From Acidobacteriaceae bacterium KBS 146 (GTDB lineage Bacteria; Acidobacteriota; Terriglobia; Terriglobales; Acidobacteriaceae), in the NCBI GenBank assembly GCA_000688615.1, contig JHVA01000001.1, positions 2,790,001-2,854,000 on the forward strand: a DNA stretch of 64,000 bases. The letters are read 5' to 3'. The notes under the pieces were generated by a model, which saw only the letters and a list, made by a program, of their open reading frames with translations, searched no databases and had not been told where the DNA came from. Position numbers and translations under genes: made by a program. This document shows, piece after piece, positions 55,046 through 64,000 of this stretch (positions are counted from its first letter, which is position 1; each line of letters begins with the position of its first letter).

Positions 55046-58000
55046 ATGATGCTTCGCCTTAAAGGTGGTATTGTCTTTTTTCTAGCCCTCTTGATGTCGT
55101 CAGCGTTTGTCGCCGCACAGACCATTACCGCCAGTGTCAACGGTACCGTCACGGATCCCGGGGGTGCCGTTGTACCCGGAGCCAAGATCACAATTACAAA
55201 TGTTGCAACCAACGTCTCGACATCAGCTGAGACCAATAGTGCGGGTGTTTATAACATCCGTTTCATTCAGGTGGGAGGATACACACTTGCTGTGGAGGCG
55301 CCGGGTTTCGCCAGGCAAATATCGAAGCCTTTCACCCTCGAGGCGGGGCAGAATGCGAAGCTCGACAGCCAGCTTTCCATGCAGGGTACGGTATCCACTG
55401 TCAATGTCGACTCTGAGCTGGTTCCGCTGATTAACACAGAGAACGCTCAACTGGCTACAACTCTCGATAAAACAGCCATTGATGCTGTCCCCTTGATCGG
55501 CCGCAATTTTGTCCAGCTCACCATGTTTGTTCCCGGTGCCGTCAGCACCACACCCGCGAACTTCGCAGGCAACTCCGCTATCGGCGTTGGAGGACAGCAG
55601 GTCTCAGTCAATGGAAATCGCGAACAATCCAACAACTATCTGCTGGATGGAATCGAGATCAACGAAACCCTGAACAACGGCGTCGGCTACAATCCCAGTC
55701 CGGACGCTCTTGACCAGGTACAGGTTATCTCCGCAAACGCGCAGGCTGAATATGGAAATGTAAACGGTGGTGCCGTTATCGCTCTCACCAGGAGTGGCAC
55801 AAACAGCTGGCACGGCAGCGCGTTCTATTTTCTTTCCAGCGGTCTTTTAGACGCGAATACCTGGGCAAACAAGCACAACAGCGTAATAACGCCCCGACAG
55901 CCGTACACCCAGCCAATCTTTGGAGGAACTCTTGGCGGTCCTATCCTCAAAGACCGTTTGTTCTTCTTTATGGACTACGAGGGCGGCCGATACCACCAGG
56001 GCGGCATTGGAACAGCTACCGTCGCAACCGCGAAGATGAGACGCGGAGACTTTTCTGAGTTGCTGAACCCCAATATTATGTGTGCTCCGGGGGCGTCCTG
56101 TACGTCGAAGAATCTTGTCCAGCTTTACGACTCGACTTCTCTTCCTTACAAACCTTACGTCGGCAACTTAAATGTCCCGATCTTGAGCCCGATCGCTAAA
56201 TATCTTTACGCCCATCCTGAGCTATATCCCCTACCCAACCAGGCACCACAGGTTGGAACGCCTGCGACAAACAACTACACCGCTCCCACCAGGAGCGGGC
56301 GACAAAACGACCAGGGCGACATCAAAATCGACTGGAAGATGACACAAAGAGACAATCTTTCGGTCCGGTACTCTCAGAGCGAAAATGTCATCGTCAATAC
56401 TCCCGTGCTCGCGATCACTTTCCCCGTCTCGCCAAAGACACCGGTAAAAAGCGTTGCCATTAACGAGGTCCATACATTCAATTCGTCGTTAGTTAACGAG
56501 CTGCGCGTCGGCTATTCGCGCGTGCATATGCTTGGGGGTCTCACCACGGACACCACCGGCGCCTTCGGAATGAATGGAAACTCAATTGTGGGGATCGGAG
56601 CCGCTCAGGTTCTCAATGGATTCTCCGGACAGGTATTTCTGCCTCCGGGTACGACCGGCCTCACGACTCCCAATGGAGCGGAGTACACCACATTTGGCAA
56701 CCCTGGAACTGCCACCAACTATGCGGACAATACCTTCACCTACGCCGATAATCTAACCTACTTACGCGGCCACCATAGCTTCAAGTTCGGCGCGCAGTTC
56801 ATCCGCTATCAGCAAAACAGCTTGTACCCAGGAAACGACGGCCTGCTCGGTCAGTTTGTCTACACGGGGAACTTCACATCAAATCCCGCGAGCGGCCTGG
56901 CGAACAACGCTCAGGGCTATTCGATCGCTGACTTCAATCTCGATCGCGTGGCCTACGTGGGAACTGGAAATGCCACCGGTCCCTTAGGACCGACGGGACA
57001 ACGGCAATGGCGTGACGCCTACTTCGCACAGGACGATTGGAAGATCACACCTGCCTTCACAGCCAATGTCGGCATTCGTTATGAGTTCGATCAACCCATG
57101 TACGAAGTGAACAACAAACAGGCAAACATCAACATGGCAACCGGGAAACTGGTTTACGCCGGTGTCAATGGAGTGAGCCGGGCCACCGTCAATCCTTACT
57201 ACGGCAGCGTAATGCCGCGTATCGGTTTTGCTTATTCTGTAAATCCCCGTATGGTCGTTCGTGGCGGTTACGGAATTCAGAACTACATGGAAGGTACAGG
57301 CGCCAATCGCCGCCTGACGATCAACCCTCCATTCCAGACACCTTACTTTGCTGTGGGTTCTGCACCCAGCACCAATAGCTCCGGGCAATACTTCCGTGTG
57401 GAAGATGGTTTCTCCAATCCCGCCACGCCATCCCAATCACTCTCTCTGAACGCCTGGGCGATGAATATACGGCCTGCGTTTATCTCGGAATACAGCCTCA
57501 CGACGGAATATCAGGTGAGCAACACAACATCTGTCACTGTCGGTTACGTGGGCGAAGCCGGTCAACATCTCGTGAATCACGGCTCCGCAAATCAATTGCG
57601 CCAGCCCTGTGTTCTCAACGGTGTCGTGCAGTCCAATCCCAACAGTGCGACCTGCTCTACAATCAATCCCGCTCCTTATAAGGCTTTGGTGGGGCAATCG
57701 GGATCGATTGTCATTACGACGTCAGACGCGATGATGAACTATAACGCGCTGCAGGCTACAGTGCGGCAACGCAGCTGGCATGGATTGGCGGGCACAATCA
57801 ACTACACCTACGCTCGGGCAATGACCAATGCCGTTGGTTTCTATGGCTCCACTGGAATCGCGAACGCCAATAACTATAACCAGGATTATTACAACAACCA
57901 TGCAGAATATGGTCCTACGAGCCAGGATGTACGCCATAATTTGAATGGCGTTATGAGTTACGAGCTTCCTCTCGGCCGCGGAAGAATGTTTGGTAGCAAT

Positions 58001-58513
58001 ATGAATCGAGCCTTGGACGAGGTTGTGGGGGGTTGGAAGATCGGCTTTACTGCGGTCGCCTACAGCGGCTTCCCAGTCACAATCAATAACAGCGTAAACA
58101 ACGCCTACACCAACAATAAAATCCAAAGGGCTAATGATTATCGTCCCCTCAGGATCAACAGCCAAAGCTTGAACGCATGGTTCGGGACAGACCCCTCAGC
58201 CACTTCCTGCTCAACCCGAGGCATCGATAACGGCATATGCGCGTACGGAGCACCTGCCGATGGTGCATATGGAACCAGCCGTGTAGGCGCGCAACGAGCT
58301 CCCGGATATCAGCAGTACGACGCAACCGCTTCTAAAGACTTTACGGTTTGGCATGAGCAGAAATTTTCGTTCCGCGCTGACGCCTCCAACGTCTTCAACA
58401 TGACCTCTCTCAGCAACCCAAACAATACAGCTCAAAGCGCCAACTTCGGCCGGATCACTGCAGTTCGATCTGGTCCGAGGCGGCTTCAGCTATCCCTTCG
58501 CTATATCTTCTGA
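55046..58513 (+). CDS. TonB-dependent receptor, Oar-like, with carboxypeptidase-regulatory domain
   Basis: 1155-residue outer-membrane receptor. Signal peptide about 1-26 (ending AFVAAQT), carboxypeptidase-regulatory domain about 30-110 (TASVNGTVTDPGGAVVPGAKI), plug domain about 115-250 (including NGNREQSNNYLLDGIEIN), then the barrel ending LQLSLRYIF. The best start is ATG 55046, five bases after GAGGAG; ATG at 55025 and 55004 extend it without a better site. The codon use is less GC3-biased than the other receptors and the GC content looks lower, hinting at transfer. The M28 peptidase gene follows 80 bases later, so peptide uptake is a reasonable guess. Confidence 0.92.
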   Translation: MMLRLKGGIVFFLALLMSSAFVAAQTITASVNGTVTDPGGAVVPGAKITITNVATNVSTSAETNSAGVYNIRFIQVGGYTLAVEAPGFARQISKPFTLEAGQNAKLDSQLSMQGTVSTVNVDSELVPLINTENAQLATTLDKTAIDAVPLIGRNFVQLTMFVPGAVSTTPANFAGNSAIGVGGQQVSVNGNREQSNNYLLDGIEINETLNNGVGYNPSPDALDQVQVISANAQAEYGNVNGGAVIALTRSGTNSWHGSAFYFLSSGLLDANTWANKHNSVITPRQPYTQPIFGGTLGGPILKDRLFFFMDYEGGRYHQGGIGTATVATAKMRRGDFSELLNPNIMCAPGASCTSKNLVQLYDSTSLPYKPYVGNLNVPILSPIAKYLYAHPELYPLPNQAPQVGTPATNNYTAPTRSGRQNDQGDIKIDWKMTQRDNLSVRYSQSENVIVNTPVLAITFPVSPKTPVKSVAINEVHTFNSSLVNELRVGYSRVHMLGGLTTDTTGAFGMNGNSIVGIGAAQVLNGFSGQVFLPPGTTGLTTPNGAEYTTFGNPGTATNYADNTFTYADNLTYLRGHHSFKFGAQFIRYQQNSLYPGNDGLLGQFVYTGNFTSNPASGLANNAQGYSIADFNLDRVAYVGTGNATGPLGPTGQRQWRDAYFAQDDWKITPAFTANVGIRYEFDQPMYEVNNKQANINMATGKLVYAGVNGVSRATVNPYYGSVMPRIGFAYSVNPRMVVRGGYGIQNYMEGTGANRRLTINPPFQTPYFAVGSAPSTNSSGQYFRVEDGFSNPATPSQSLSLNAWAMNIRPAFISEYSLTTEYQVSNTTSVTVGYVGEAGQHLVNHGSANQLRQPCVLNGVVQSNPNSATCSTINPAPYKALVGQSGSIVITTSDAMMNYNALQATVRQRSWHGLAGTINYTYARAMTNAVGFYGSTGIANANNYNQDYYNNHAEYGPTSQDVRHNLNGVMSYELPLGRGRMFGSNMNRALDEVVGGWKIGFTAVAYSGFPVTINNSVNNAYTNNKIQRANDYRPLRINSQSLNAWFGTDPSATSCSTRGIDNGICAYGAPADGAYGTSRVGAQRAPGYQQYDATASKDFTVWHEQKFSFRADASNVFNMTSLSNPNNTAQSANFGRITAVRSGPRRLQLSLRYIF

Positions 58514-58593
58514 TCCGATCGGTGTCCGCAGATGGAACCGAATCTGCGGACACCCTGAGCTTATAAGTGTGGCCTGTGACAAGGATGCGACCG

Positions 58594-60669
58594 ATGAAGA
58601 AATTCGTGCTGTTCCTGATGATGAGTAGTGTTTTTGTTTCCGCACAAACCGGAACCCGTGGTCGGCCATCCGCATCTTCTGTGCCGCAATCCCCCGTCGT
58701 CCTCACTCGAGGACACGGGTTTCCCGGACGCTTACAGGGACCTGCGGGACAAAGTCCAGTGACCGACCTGCTGAAGCTGCTCTTCGAGAATGTGAACTCC
58801 GCTGAAGCCCTGGCGAACGTGCGCAGGATCTGGGAGAACGACCGCTGGTTCGACTTCGCCCACTTTCAGCAGACCGCAAACAATGTCGCCGAAATGATGC
58901 GGCAGGCCGGACTCGAGGACGTTCAGATCGGCTACGCGCCCGCCGATGGAACGACGCAGTCCGGCTTCTGGACAGAGCCCATGGCGTGGGACGCCCATGG
59001 CGGCACCCTGGAGATCGTCTCGCCTAACGTCCCCGAGGACATGCGCGTCATCGCAGACTATCAGCGAGTCCCCGCTTCGCTGTGCATGTGGAGCGGCCCC
59101 ACACCCGCAGGAGGAGTCGAGACCGAGATCGTGCTGCCTCCCTCAGACATGAGCAAGCCCATGCGCAACGCGGACCTGAAAGGCAAGCTCGTGCTCGGCG
59201 GCCACATGTCCAAGACCGCGCTCGCCAAAGCCGGAGCACTCGGAATGATTCACGAGAGTGCGACCAACCCGGCGCTGCTGGACGAGCGCGACTGGGTCAA
59301 CTCCTTCGGCGACAACGGCTGGGCTTTTAACAAAGGCAACGCGCCGCTGGTCTGCTTCTCCATCACGCCGCGCTCGCAGCAGTACCTCCATCAGCTGTTG
59401 GAGCACGGCCCGGTGAAGGTTCGCGCCAACGTCGATACTCGCTACTACACCGGTCAGTATCCCTACATCAGCGGGGCCATCCTCGGCACGGACGGCTCCG
59501 CTGCCGAAGAGGTCTTCTCGCTCGGCCACATCTTCGAAACCGGTGCCGGAGACAACGCCACCGGCTTCTCCTCCATTCTCGAAGCCACCGCCACGCTGAA
59601 CCGGCTGATCAAGGAAGGCAAGCTTCCACGGCCCAAACGCACCATCCGCATCCTGGCCATGGGTGAGCGGTACGGCACCCTTGCTTATCTCTACGCCCAC
59701 CAGGACCGCGTGAAGAGAACCATCGCCGGCATGTGCATCGACTCGCCCGCCGGCTTTCAGAACCTCGCCGGAACAGACTACAACTGGGTTCTCAATCCGC
59801 AGTCGGCCACCTCGTTTGTCGACGCCTTCGCCGTGCGCCTCGCCTCGGAGTACTTCCCCATGGTCGACCGTCCCTTCCACTGGAGCGAGTACAACAGCGG
59901 AACCGACAACGATCTCGGCGAACCGATGATCAACATCCCCACGGTGGCTCCGCGCGGCGGGCACGGCATCCAGGCGCACCACACCAGCTTCGATACTCCA
60001 TCCCAGATCGATCCCGATTCCCTGCGTGACCTCAGCGTCATGAACGCCGCCTACGCATACTTCATCGCCTCGGCAGGCCCGGACCAGATGCACTGGATGG
60101 CCCAGCTGGCCCTGTCGCGCGGGTACGACCAGATCAATGCGGCAGCCCAAAACAGCGTGGACCAGATCGCCGCAGCGAACAACGCCGATACCCTAGGCCG
60201 CCTGCTGTACTGGGAGACCGCTCGCGTCGACTACAACCTCATGCGCCAATCCAAAGCGGTGAAGCAGGCAGCCGATCTTCCGCAGGGGCTGGCTGATCTG
60301 GCCTCCTTTGCAGACAACCAGAAGGCGCGGATCAACAGCGCCGTCCAGCAGCGCGCCGCCGAGTTGCATCTGGGAGCGATACAACCGTCCGTCCCCGCGA
60401 TGAACCCCGAAGCGGAGAAGATCATCGTTCGCCGCAAGAAGATGGGAACCCTCACGATGGACGACATTCCTGTCGACCAACGTGAAGGATACCCAGCCAG
60501 CTCCTTCTGGGGGCCGACCACCGCCGCGCTCTACTGGAGCGACGGAACTCGCAATCTCGCCGAGGTCATCAAGCTGACCGAACTCGAAACCGGCCAGTCA
60601 AACTTCGACTGGGTCGGTTATTTCAAGTTCCTTGAGCGGCACCGCTACGTGGACTTCGTACAGCCGTGA
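58594..60669 (+). CDS. exported M28-family peptidase with PA-type insert
   Basis: 691 residues. Signal peptide about 1-18 (VLFLMMSSVFVSAQT). A PA-like insert (about 125-270, LVLGGHMSKTALAKAGALGMI) separates two parts of a metallopeptidase. The M28 metal ligands are visible: His in SLGHIFETG, Asp in AGDNATGFSS, Glu in MGERYGT, Asp in SGTDNDLG and His in AHHTSFDTP. A long C-terminal helical region follows. It probably cleaves peptides outside the inner membrane. The ATG at 58594 has AAGG nine bases upstream. It follows the TonB receptor by 80 bases, so the two may form a peptide-use unit. Confidence 0.85.
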   Translation: MKKFVLFLMMSSVFVSAQTGTRGRPSASSVPQSPVVLTRGHGFPGRLQGPAGQSPVTDLLKLLFENVNSAEALANVRRIWENDRWFDFAHFQQTANNVAEMMRQAGLEDVQIGYAPADGTTQSGFWTEPMAWDAHGGTLEIVSPNVPEDMRVIADYQRVPASLCMWSGPTPAGGVETEIVLPPSDMSKPMRNADLKGKLVLGGHMSKTALAKAGALGMIHESATNPALLDERDWVNSFGDNGWAFNKGNAPLVCFSITPRSQQYLHQLLEHGPVKVRANVDTRYYTGQYPYISGAILGTDGSAAEEVFSLGHIFETGAGDNATGFSSILEATATLNRLIKEGKLPRPKRTIRILAMGERYGTLAYLYAHQDRVKRTIAGMCIDSPAGFQNLAGTDYNWVLNPQSATSFVDAFAVRLASEYFPMVDRPFHWSEYNSGTDNDLGEPMINIPTVAPRGGHGIQAHHTSFDTPSQIDPDSLRDLSVMNAAYAYFIASAGPDQMHWMAQLALSRGYDQINAAAQNSVDQIAAANNADTLGRLLYWETARVDYNLMRQSKAVKQAADLPQGLADLASFADNQKARINSAVQQRAAELHLGAIQPSVPAMNPEAEKIIVRRKKMGTLTMDDIPVDQREGYPASSFWGPTTAALYWSDGTRNLAEVIKLTELETGQSNFDWVGYFKFLERHRYVDFVQP

Positions 60670-60692
60670 CGCCAGCATCTGTGCGCCTGACC

Positions 60693-61442
60693 TTAGCGAA
60701 GACCGCCAGCGGCTTCAATCAGCGAACCCGTCAGCCATCCCGCATCGTCTGAGGCCAGATACGTCACAACTTCAGCAATGTCCTTTGGCTGCCCGATGCG
60801 GCCAAGTGGAGTTTGCTGAATCATGCTGTTAAGAAAATCGGAACCATCGACGCCCGCAGAAACGACACCCTCCGTCAGCACAGGGCCGGGATTAACGCCG
60901 TTGACGCGGATACCCTTGGGGCCGAGTTCCTTTGCCAACACGCGGGTGATGGTATCAACAGCTCCCTTCGTTCCGGAGTAGATGCTGGCGTTCGGAACCG
61001 CCATCTGGCTGGCGACTGAGCCGATATTGATGATGCTGCCGCCTTCCTTCGGGAAAAGTGCAACTGCGGCCTGTGTCGTCAGCAGAAGCCCCTTCACGTT
61101 GGTGTTGAACATGCGATCGATCTCGGACTCTTCGATCGCCTCCAGGGGCGAGAAGGCATAAACCCCTGCGTTGTTCACCAGGATGTCGACCTTGCCAAAG
61201 GCCTTCTTTGTCTCTGCAAAGATCGACGTAATATCCGCCGCCTTGGCTACGCTTCCGCCGACGGCAATCGCAGTTCCCCCCGCTGACTTAATGTCGGCCA
61301 CGACCTTGTCAGCGCCCTCTTTACTCGAGGCATAGTTCACCACCACCGATGCGCCCTGCGCTGCCAGCTCTTTTGCGATACCTGCGCCAATACCCTTCGA
61401 CGCTCCCGTCACGACTGCGACCTTACCCTTTAGCTTGCTCAT
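60693..61442 (-). CDS. SDR oxidoreductase, FabG-like
   Basis: 249-residue classical short-chain dehydrogenase, NAD(P)-dependent, cytoplasmic. TGASKGIGAGIA is the cofactor loop, VNNAGVYAF the NNAG motif, and INIGSVAS with IYSGTK supply the catalytic Ser, Tyr and Lys. LGRIGQPKDIAEVVTYLASDDAGWLTG is a typical FabG-like C-terminus. The substrate could be a ketone, alcohol or acyl chain and is not set. AGAGGATGGG precedes the ATG. Palindromic operators begin 18 bases upstream, and an arsR-type regulator gene lies next on the same strand. Confidence 0.9.
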   Translation of the reverse strand: MSKLKGKVAVVTGASKGIGAGIAKELAAQGASVVVNYASSKEGADKVVADIKSAGGTAIAVGGSVAKAADITSIFAETKKAFGKVDILVNNAGVYAFSPLEAIEESEIDRMFNTNVKGLLLTTQAAVALFPKEGGSIINIGSVASQMAVPNASIYSGTKGAVDTITRVLAKELGPKGIRVNGVNPGPVLTEGVVSAGVDGSDFLNSMIQQTPLGRIGQPKDIAEVVTYLASDDAGWLTGSLIEAAGGLR

Positions 61443-61459
61443 AATCCCATCCTCTATGT

Positions 61460-61494
61460 TTCGACATATGTCGAATAGTTCGACGAACATCGAA
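61460..61494. promoter_or_regulatory. tandem palindromic operators between arsR and SDR genes
   Basis: 61460-61475 is a perfect 16-bp palindrome TTCGACATATGTCGAA. Three bases later, 61479-61494 reads TTCGACGAACATCGAA, a second copy with TTCGA/TCGAA arms. Their centres are 19 bases apart, about two helix turns. They lie 18 bases before the SDR start. ArsR-family dimers bind such dyads, so repression by the adjacent ArsR protein is likely but inferred. Confidence 0.65.
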
Positions 61495-61553
61495 TAGATG
61501 ATTGAATCGTCTCGCTGGATTCAGCCGCTGCGAAAAGATTTATGGGCGAAGAG

Positions 61554-61871
61554 TTACAGGGAAGAGAGCCGCTTCAGGTACGCCTTCCAGACCGCGCGCT
61601 GCAGGGTCAGGTTGCCGTGACGCCCTTCCCGCTCCACGTGGATCAGGCCGGCTTCGGTCAGCTCCTTGATATGGTGCGAGATAGTGGCAGGACTGATGAT
61701 CTGATGCTCCTGCAGCGCGGAACAGGCCAGGGGGCGGGCCTCACAGTTGGCGACCTGCTGCAGGATGGCAAAACGCCGCGGGTCGGCAACGGCTTTGCTG
61801 ATTGCCAGAAACTGCTCGTCGGAGAGCTCTGCTTCCTTTACGGCGACCGCTTTGGTGTTGTTGCGAACCAT
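61554..61871 (-). CDS. ArsR-family winged-helix transcriptional regulator
   Basis: 105-residue DNA-binding protein. Residues about 15-80 form the winged helix: FLAISKAVADPRRFAILQQV, then ISPATISHHIKELTEAGLIHVEREG (recognition helix and wing). It carries two Cys (NCEARPLACS) but not the ELCVCDL metal site of ArsR/SmtB, so metal sensing is unlikely; it may sense another ligand or redox. The ATG at 61871 is chosen because the domain begins right after it; the frame runs on upstream for 170 codons antisense to the next gene. It lies upstream of the SDR gene with palindromic operators between. Confidence 0.85.
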   Translation of the reverse strand: MVRNNTKAVAVKEAELSDEQFLAISKAVADPRRFAILQQVANCEARPLACSALQEHQIISPATISHHIKELTEAGLIHVEREGRHGNLTLQRAVWKAYLKRLSSL

Positions 61872-62051
61872 TCTTCCTATGCAGGATGATACGACGAACC
61901 CTTTCGATGCTCTATTCGCTGGGGTTGAGAGATGACCAGCACCTGCCTCCCCATGTTGCTTACTCCTGACGCTATTTTCTGCGACTCGTTCTACACTTGA
62001 GATGGCGGCCAATTCCCCGCCTGCCCGCCGCGGAACACCCAGGACGCACCC

Positions 62052-62777
62052 ATGCAGCAGCCCGTCCCCACCGGAGTCCCCACCCCCACCGCTCCTCGTT
62101 TCTATGTCACCGGCCGTCAGCCGCTCCGGCCGGGAGCCATCCTGCTCGCTATCGTTCTCGCCGCCGGTGCACTCTTCCTGGTCCTCTATGCCCTGCGCCA
62201 GACCGGGCACGTATCGCTCGCCTCCGGCAGCTCCGGCGCAGCCAGCGCCACCTCGGCTGCCGACGACAAGGACGATCCTAACCAGATCGACACCATCGTC
62301 TTCGGCGATCCCGCCGACGCTCCCGTGCCTGCTCGTAAGGGCGATCACGTCAGCCCCGTTCACCCGTTCGTCATCGTTCACCTTCCCCGCTTCGGCGATC
62401 AGGTGGGCCTCATCCCCGACACCCCCGCAGGACGACTCCTCTACGCCTGGCTTGCCGCCTTCAACCAGGCAAGCTATCCCGCTCTGGCCAATGCTCTGCC
62501 CAATGAAGCACTCGCCTCAGCCACCGCTGCGCAGATCGAGCTTCGCCAGCAGACCGGCGGCTTCAGCCTGCTCTCTGCCAAAGAGGTCCAGCCCGGCGTC
62601 CTCGTCTTCCGGCTCCGCGATCAGACGCCGGCGGCGAACGAGGTCCTCGGCACCCTTCAGATGCTTCCGGACTCCAATCCCGCCGCCATCGCGAGCTTCA
62701 GCCTCCGCGCCGTTCCCTCCCCTCGCCCAAACGCCACTCCCGAAGCTGCCCCACTCCCGGCAGTCTCGCCGCAGTAA
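62052..62777 (+). CDS. one-TM hypothetical protein
   Basis: 241 residues. A polar N-terminus of about 27 residues precedes a TM helix (AILLAIVLAAGALFLVLYAL). After an Ala/Ser/Gly linker with an acidic patch (ADDKDDPNQ), the soluble domain has VIVHLPRFGDQVGLIPDTPAGRLLYAWLAAFNQASYPALANALP and a proline-rich tail. AGGA lies eight bases before the ATG. It is likely anchored with the domain outside the inner membrane. No family is recognised. An overlapping 274-residue frame on the same strand is a shadow. Confidence 0.6.
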   Translation: MQQPVPTGVPTPTAPRFYVTGRQPLRPGAILLAIVLAAGALFLVLYALRQTGHVSLASGSSGAASATSAADDKDDPNQIDTIVFGDPADAPVPARKGDHVSPVHPFVIVHLPRFGDQVGLIPDTPAGRLLYAWLAAFNQASYPALANALPNEALASATAAQIELRQQTGGFSLLSAKEVQPGVLVFRLRDQTPAANEVLGTLQMLPDSNPAAIASFSLRAVPSPRPNATPEAAPLPAVSPQ

Positions 62778-62782
62778 CAGGT

Positions 62783-64000
62783 TCAGCTCTTGGCGAAGAT
62801 GTGCACCGACCAGCTTGCAAGGTTGATCCGCAGCTGCCCGTTCGTAGCATTCAGCACGTAACCAAAGTTGCCGACCGCATTGATGCCTCCGTACACGGGA
62901 GCCCCGGAGTTGAAGATCTCCCGCCAGGAACCGGCATCGCCCGCGAGGTTAACCGCATAGTCGGTATTGCCCCACTGTCCATCGCTCGCATTGACCACGA
63001 CGAAGAGTACATCCCCGGAGTCGTTCCAGCGTTTGAAGGCCACGACGTTGTTCGCAGAATCCGTGTGAGTGATCTGCCCAGCAGAAGAGCGGAGCGCCGG
63101 GTGGTTCCAGCGAACGTTGTTAACGTCGGCAACCATACGCTGCATCGGCCCGCCAAGATCGTCGCCGATGCGCAGCCAGTCCAGGCGATGGTCGTAACCC
63201 GGACCCACCCAGGGATTCCAGAAGCCGTCGATGTGTCCCTCGGTGCCCATAAAGAGCATCGGCGTTCCAGGCAGCGTTGCGTTGAGAGCCCAGGCGAGAC
63301 GGCACTTCGCGCGTGCGTATCCGTTCAGCCTGCCGCCAAACCGCTGAGCAAGGTAGTACCCGCCGTTGTTCGAATCGTTGTAAATCTGGTCGTGAGAGCC
63401 GGTCAGGTAGTTGACGAGGTGCCAGGGATTGGGATCGGAGAAGTTGCCGATCCGCTGGCGGAGGAAGTCAACAACATTGATGCCATTGAGAATGTCATAC
63501 ATCCTCCACGGACTGTCCATGTTCCAGGTTGCGCAAAATCCCAGCTCTCCGTAGGGATCCTGCCAGGGCGCAACCGAGGTTCCGGAATCACCTGGATTGT
63601 ATTCAGCGATGAGGTACTTGCTGGGAAACTCTCTGCGCAGGGACCAGACGATCTCAGAGACGGCAGCGGGGTCGATGGCCTGCACAGCGTCGAAGCGGAG
63701 CCCATCCACCCCATAGTCGCGGAAGTACATCCGGGCATTGTCGAGCAGGAAGTCTTTGACCTCGCGCTGCCAGGTTGCGAAGCCCTCGCCCCAGGGGGTG
63801 TGGTGGCCGTGAACATGGTAGATTCCACCCGGTATCCCATCGTCCCCGGAGCAGTTGCCGTCGTACTGCCAGTACCGGTTGTTGGTCAGGGAAGCATGGT
63901 TGTAGATGACGTCAAGGATCACAGCCACGCCTATCCTGTGGGCTGCATCGATCAGCTGAATCAGTTCCGCTACCGCCTTCTCGGGCGAGGTGGCGTAGAG
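62783..64000 (-). CDS. GH13 alpha-amylase/branching-enzyme-like protein, 5' part outside window
   Basis: The reading frame runs off the right edge, so the N-terminus is missing; at least 405 residues are here. The four GH13 regions are visible: VILDVIYNHA (region I), GLRFDAVQAI with the nucleophile Asp (II), LIAEYN with the acid/base Glu (III) and TGSHDQI (IV). The first visible codons (YATSPEKAVAELIQLIDAAHRIG) lie just before region I, so about half the barrel and any N-terminal domain are outside. The overall pattern is close to GlgB-like or TreZ-like enzymes, which cannot be resolved without the missing part. It is convergent with the one-TM gene, five bases apart. Confidence 0.85.
   Translation of the reverse strand, partial: LYATSPEKAVAELIQLIDAAHRIGVAVILDVIYNHASLTNNRYWQYDGNCSGDDGIPGGIYHVHGHHTPWGEGFATWQREVKDFLLDNARMYFRDYGVDGLRFDAVQAIDPAAVSEIVWSLRREFPSKYLIAEYNPGDSGTSVAPWQDPYGELGFCATWNMDSPWRMYDILNGINVVDFLRQRIGNFSDPNPWHLVNYLTGSHDQIYNDSNNGGYYLAQRFGGRLNGYARAKCRLAWALNATLPGTPMLFMGTEGHIDGFWNPWVGPGYDHRLDWLRIGDDLGGPMQRMVADVNNVRWNHPALRSSAGQITHTDSANNVVAFKRWNDSGDVLFVVVNASDGQWGNTDYAVNLAGDAGSWREIFNSGAPVYGGINAVGNFGYVLNATNGQLRINLASWSVHIFAKS

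Noticed and set aside
62002..62826. 274-codon plus-strand frame overlapping the one-TM gene
   Set aside because: Pro/Ser/Arg-rich translation without a membrane segment or ribosome site, while the frame at 62052 has both.

Overview
The window is a high-GC, gene-dense chromosomal segment from a heterotrophic, polymer-degrading Gram-negative bacterium. It most resembles Acidobacteriota of the class Terriglobia (Granulicella, Edaphobacter and Terriglobus-like soil bacteria). The main reasons are three large TonB-dependent receptors, each with an N-terminal carboxypeptidase-regulatory-like domain, together with several secreted glycoside hydrolases, a PEP-CTERM protein, a Tat-like exported enolase-superfamily protein and frequent GTG/TTG starts. 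The assignment is inference from gene content. I see no rRNA, tRNA, CRISPR array, transposase or phage gene.

Layout. 1-13 kb: an exported protein cut by the edge, an endonuclease III-like glycosylase, isoaspartyl peptidase, a secreted acid phosphatase followed by a TonB receptor, KTSC and YdeI/DUF1801 proteins, a YcbB-type L,D-transpeptidase, a polytopic membrane protein, a divergent GNAT/LysR pair, and a 5'-nucleotidase overlapping a coiled-coil zinc-ribbon gene. 13.5-21.5 kb: a membrane-anchored pseudokinase with a SPOR domain, a DHA2 drug exporter, a porin plus GH35 beta-galactosidase pair and an aldo/keto reductase. 21.6-32.3 kb: an ATP-dependent DNA ligase split into two overlapping ORFs, cysK, a P-loop kinase, release factor 1 (prfA), a methyltransferase, GH27 alpha-galactosidase, an exported VOC protein and prmC, which modifies RF1 and seems to start at CTG. 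32.5-42.8 kb: a second large TonB receptor with a clear promoter and terminator, small proteins, and a glycan cluster (FAD oxidoreductase, NAD-dependent epimerase, polytopic glycosyltransferase). 42.8-49 kb: a stress block (clpB, hsp20, a membrane RsbU-type phosphatase) and a GT4 glycosyltransferase. 49-64 kb: a PEP-CTERM protein, a large extracellular nuclease, an exported mandelate-racemase family protein, a lower-GC TonB receptor followed by an M28 peptidase, an arsR/SDR pair separated by tandem palindromes, a one-TM protein and a GH13 enzyme cut by the right edge.

How the genes work together: repeated pairing of an outer-membrane transporter with a secreted hydrolase (phosphatase with receptor, porin with beta-galactosidase, receptor with peptidase) suggests local scavenging modules for phosphate esters, galactosides and peptides. 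prfA and prmC form a functional pair in translation termination. The most unusual items are the pseudokinase-TM-SPOR protein, the split DNA ligase, the CTG start of prmC, a possible RNA thermometer before hsp20, and the paired 16-bp palindromes between arsR and its neighbouring dehydrogenase gene. Starts were reassigned from Shine-Dalgarno sites, signal peptides and domain starts wherever the longest reading frame looked too long.
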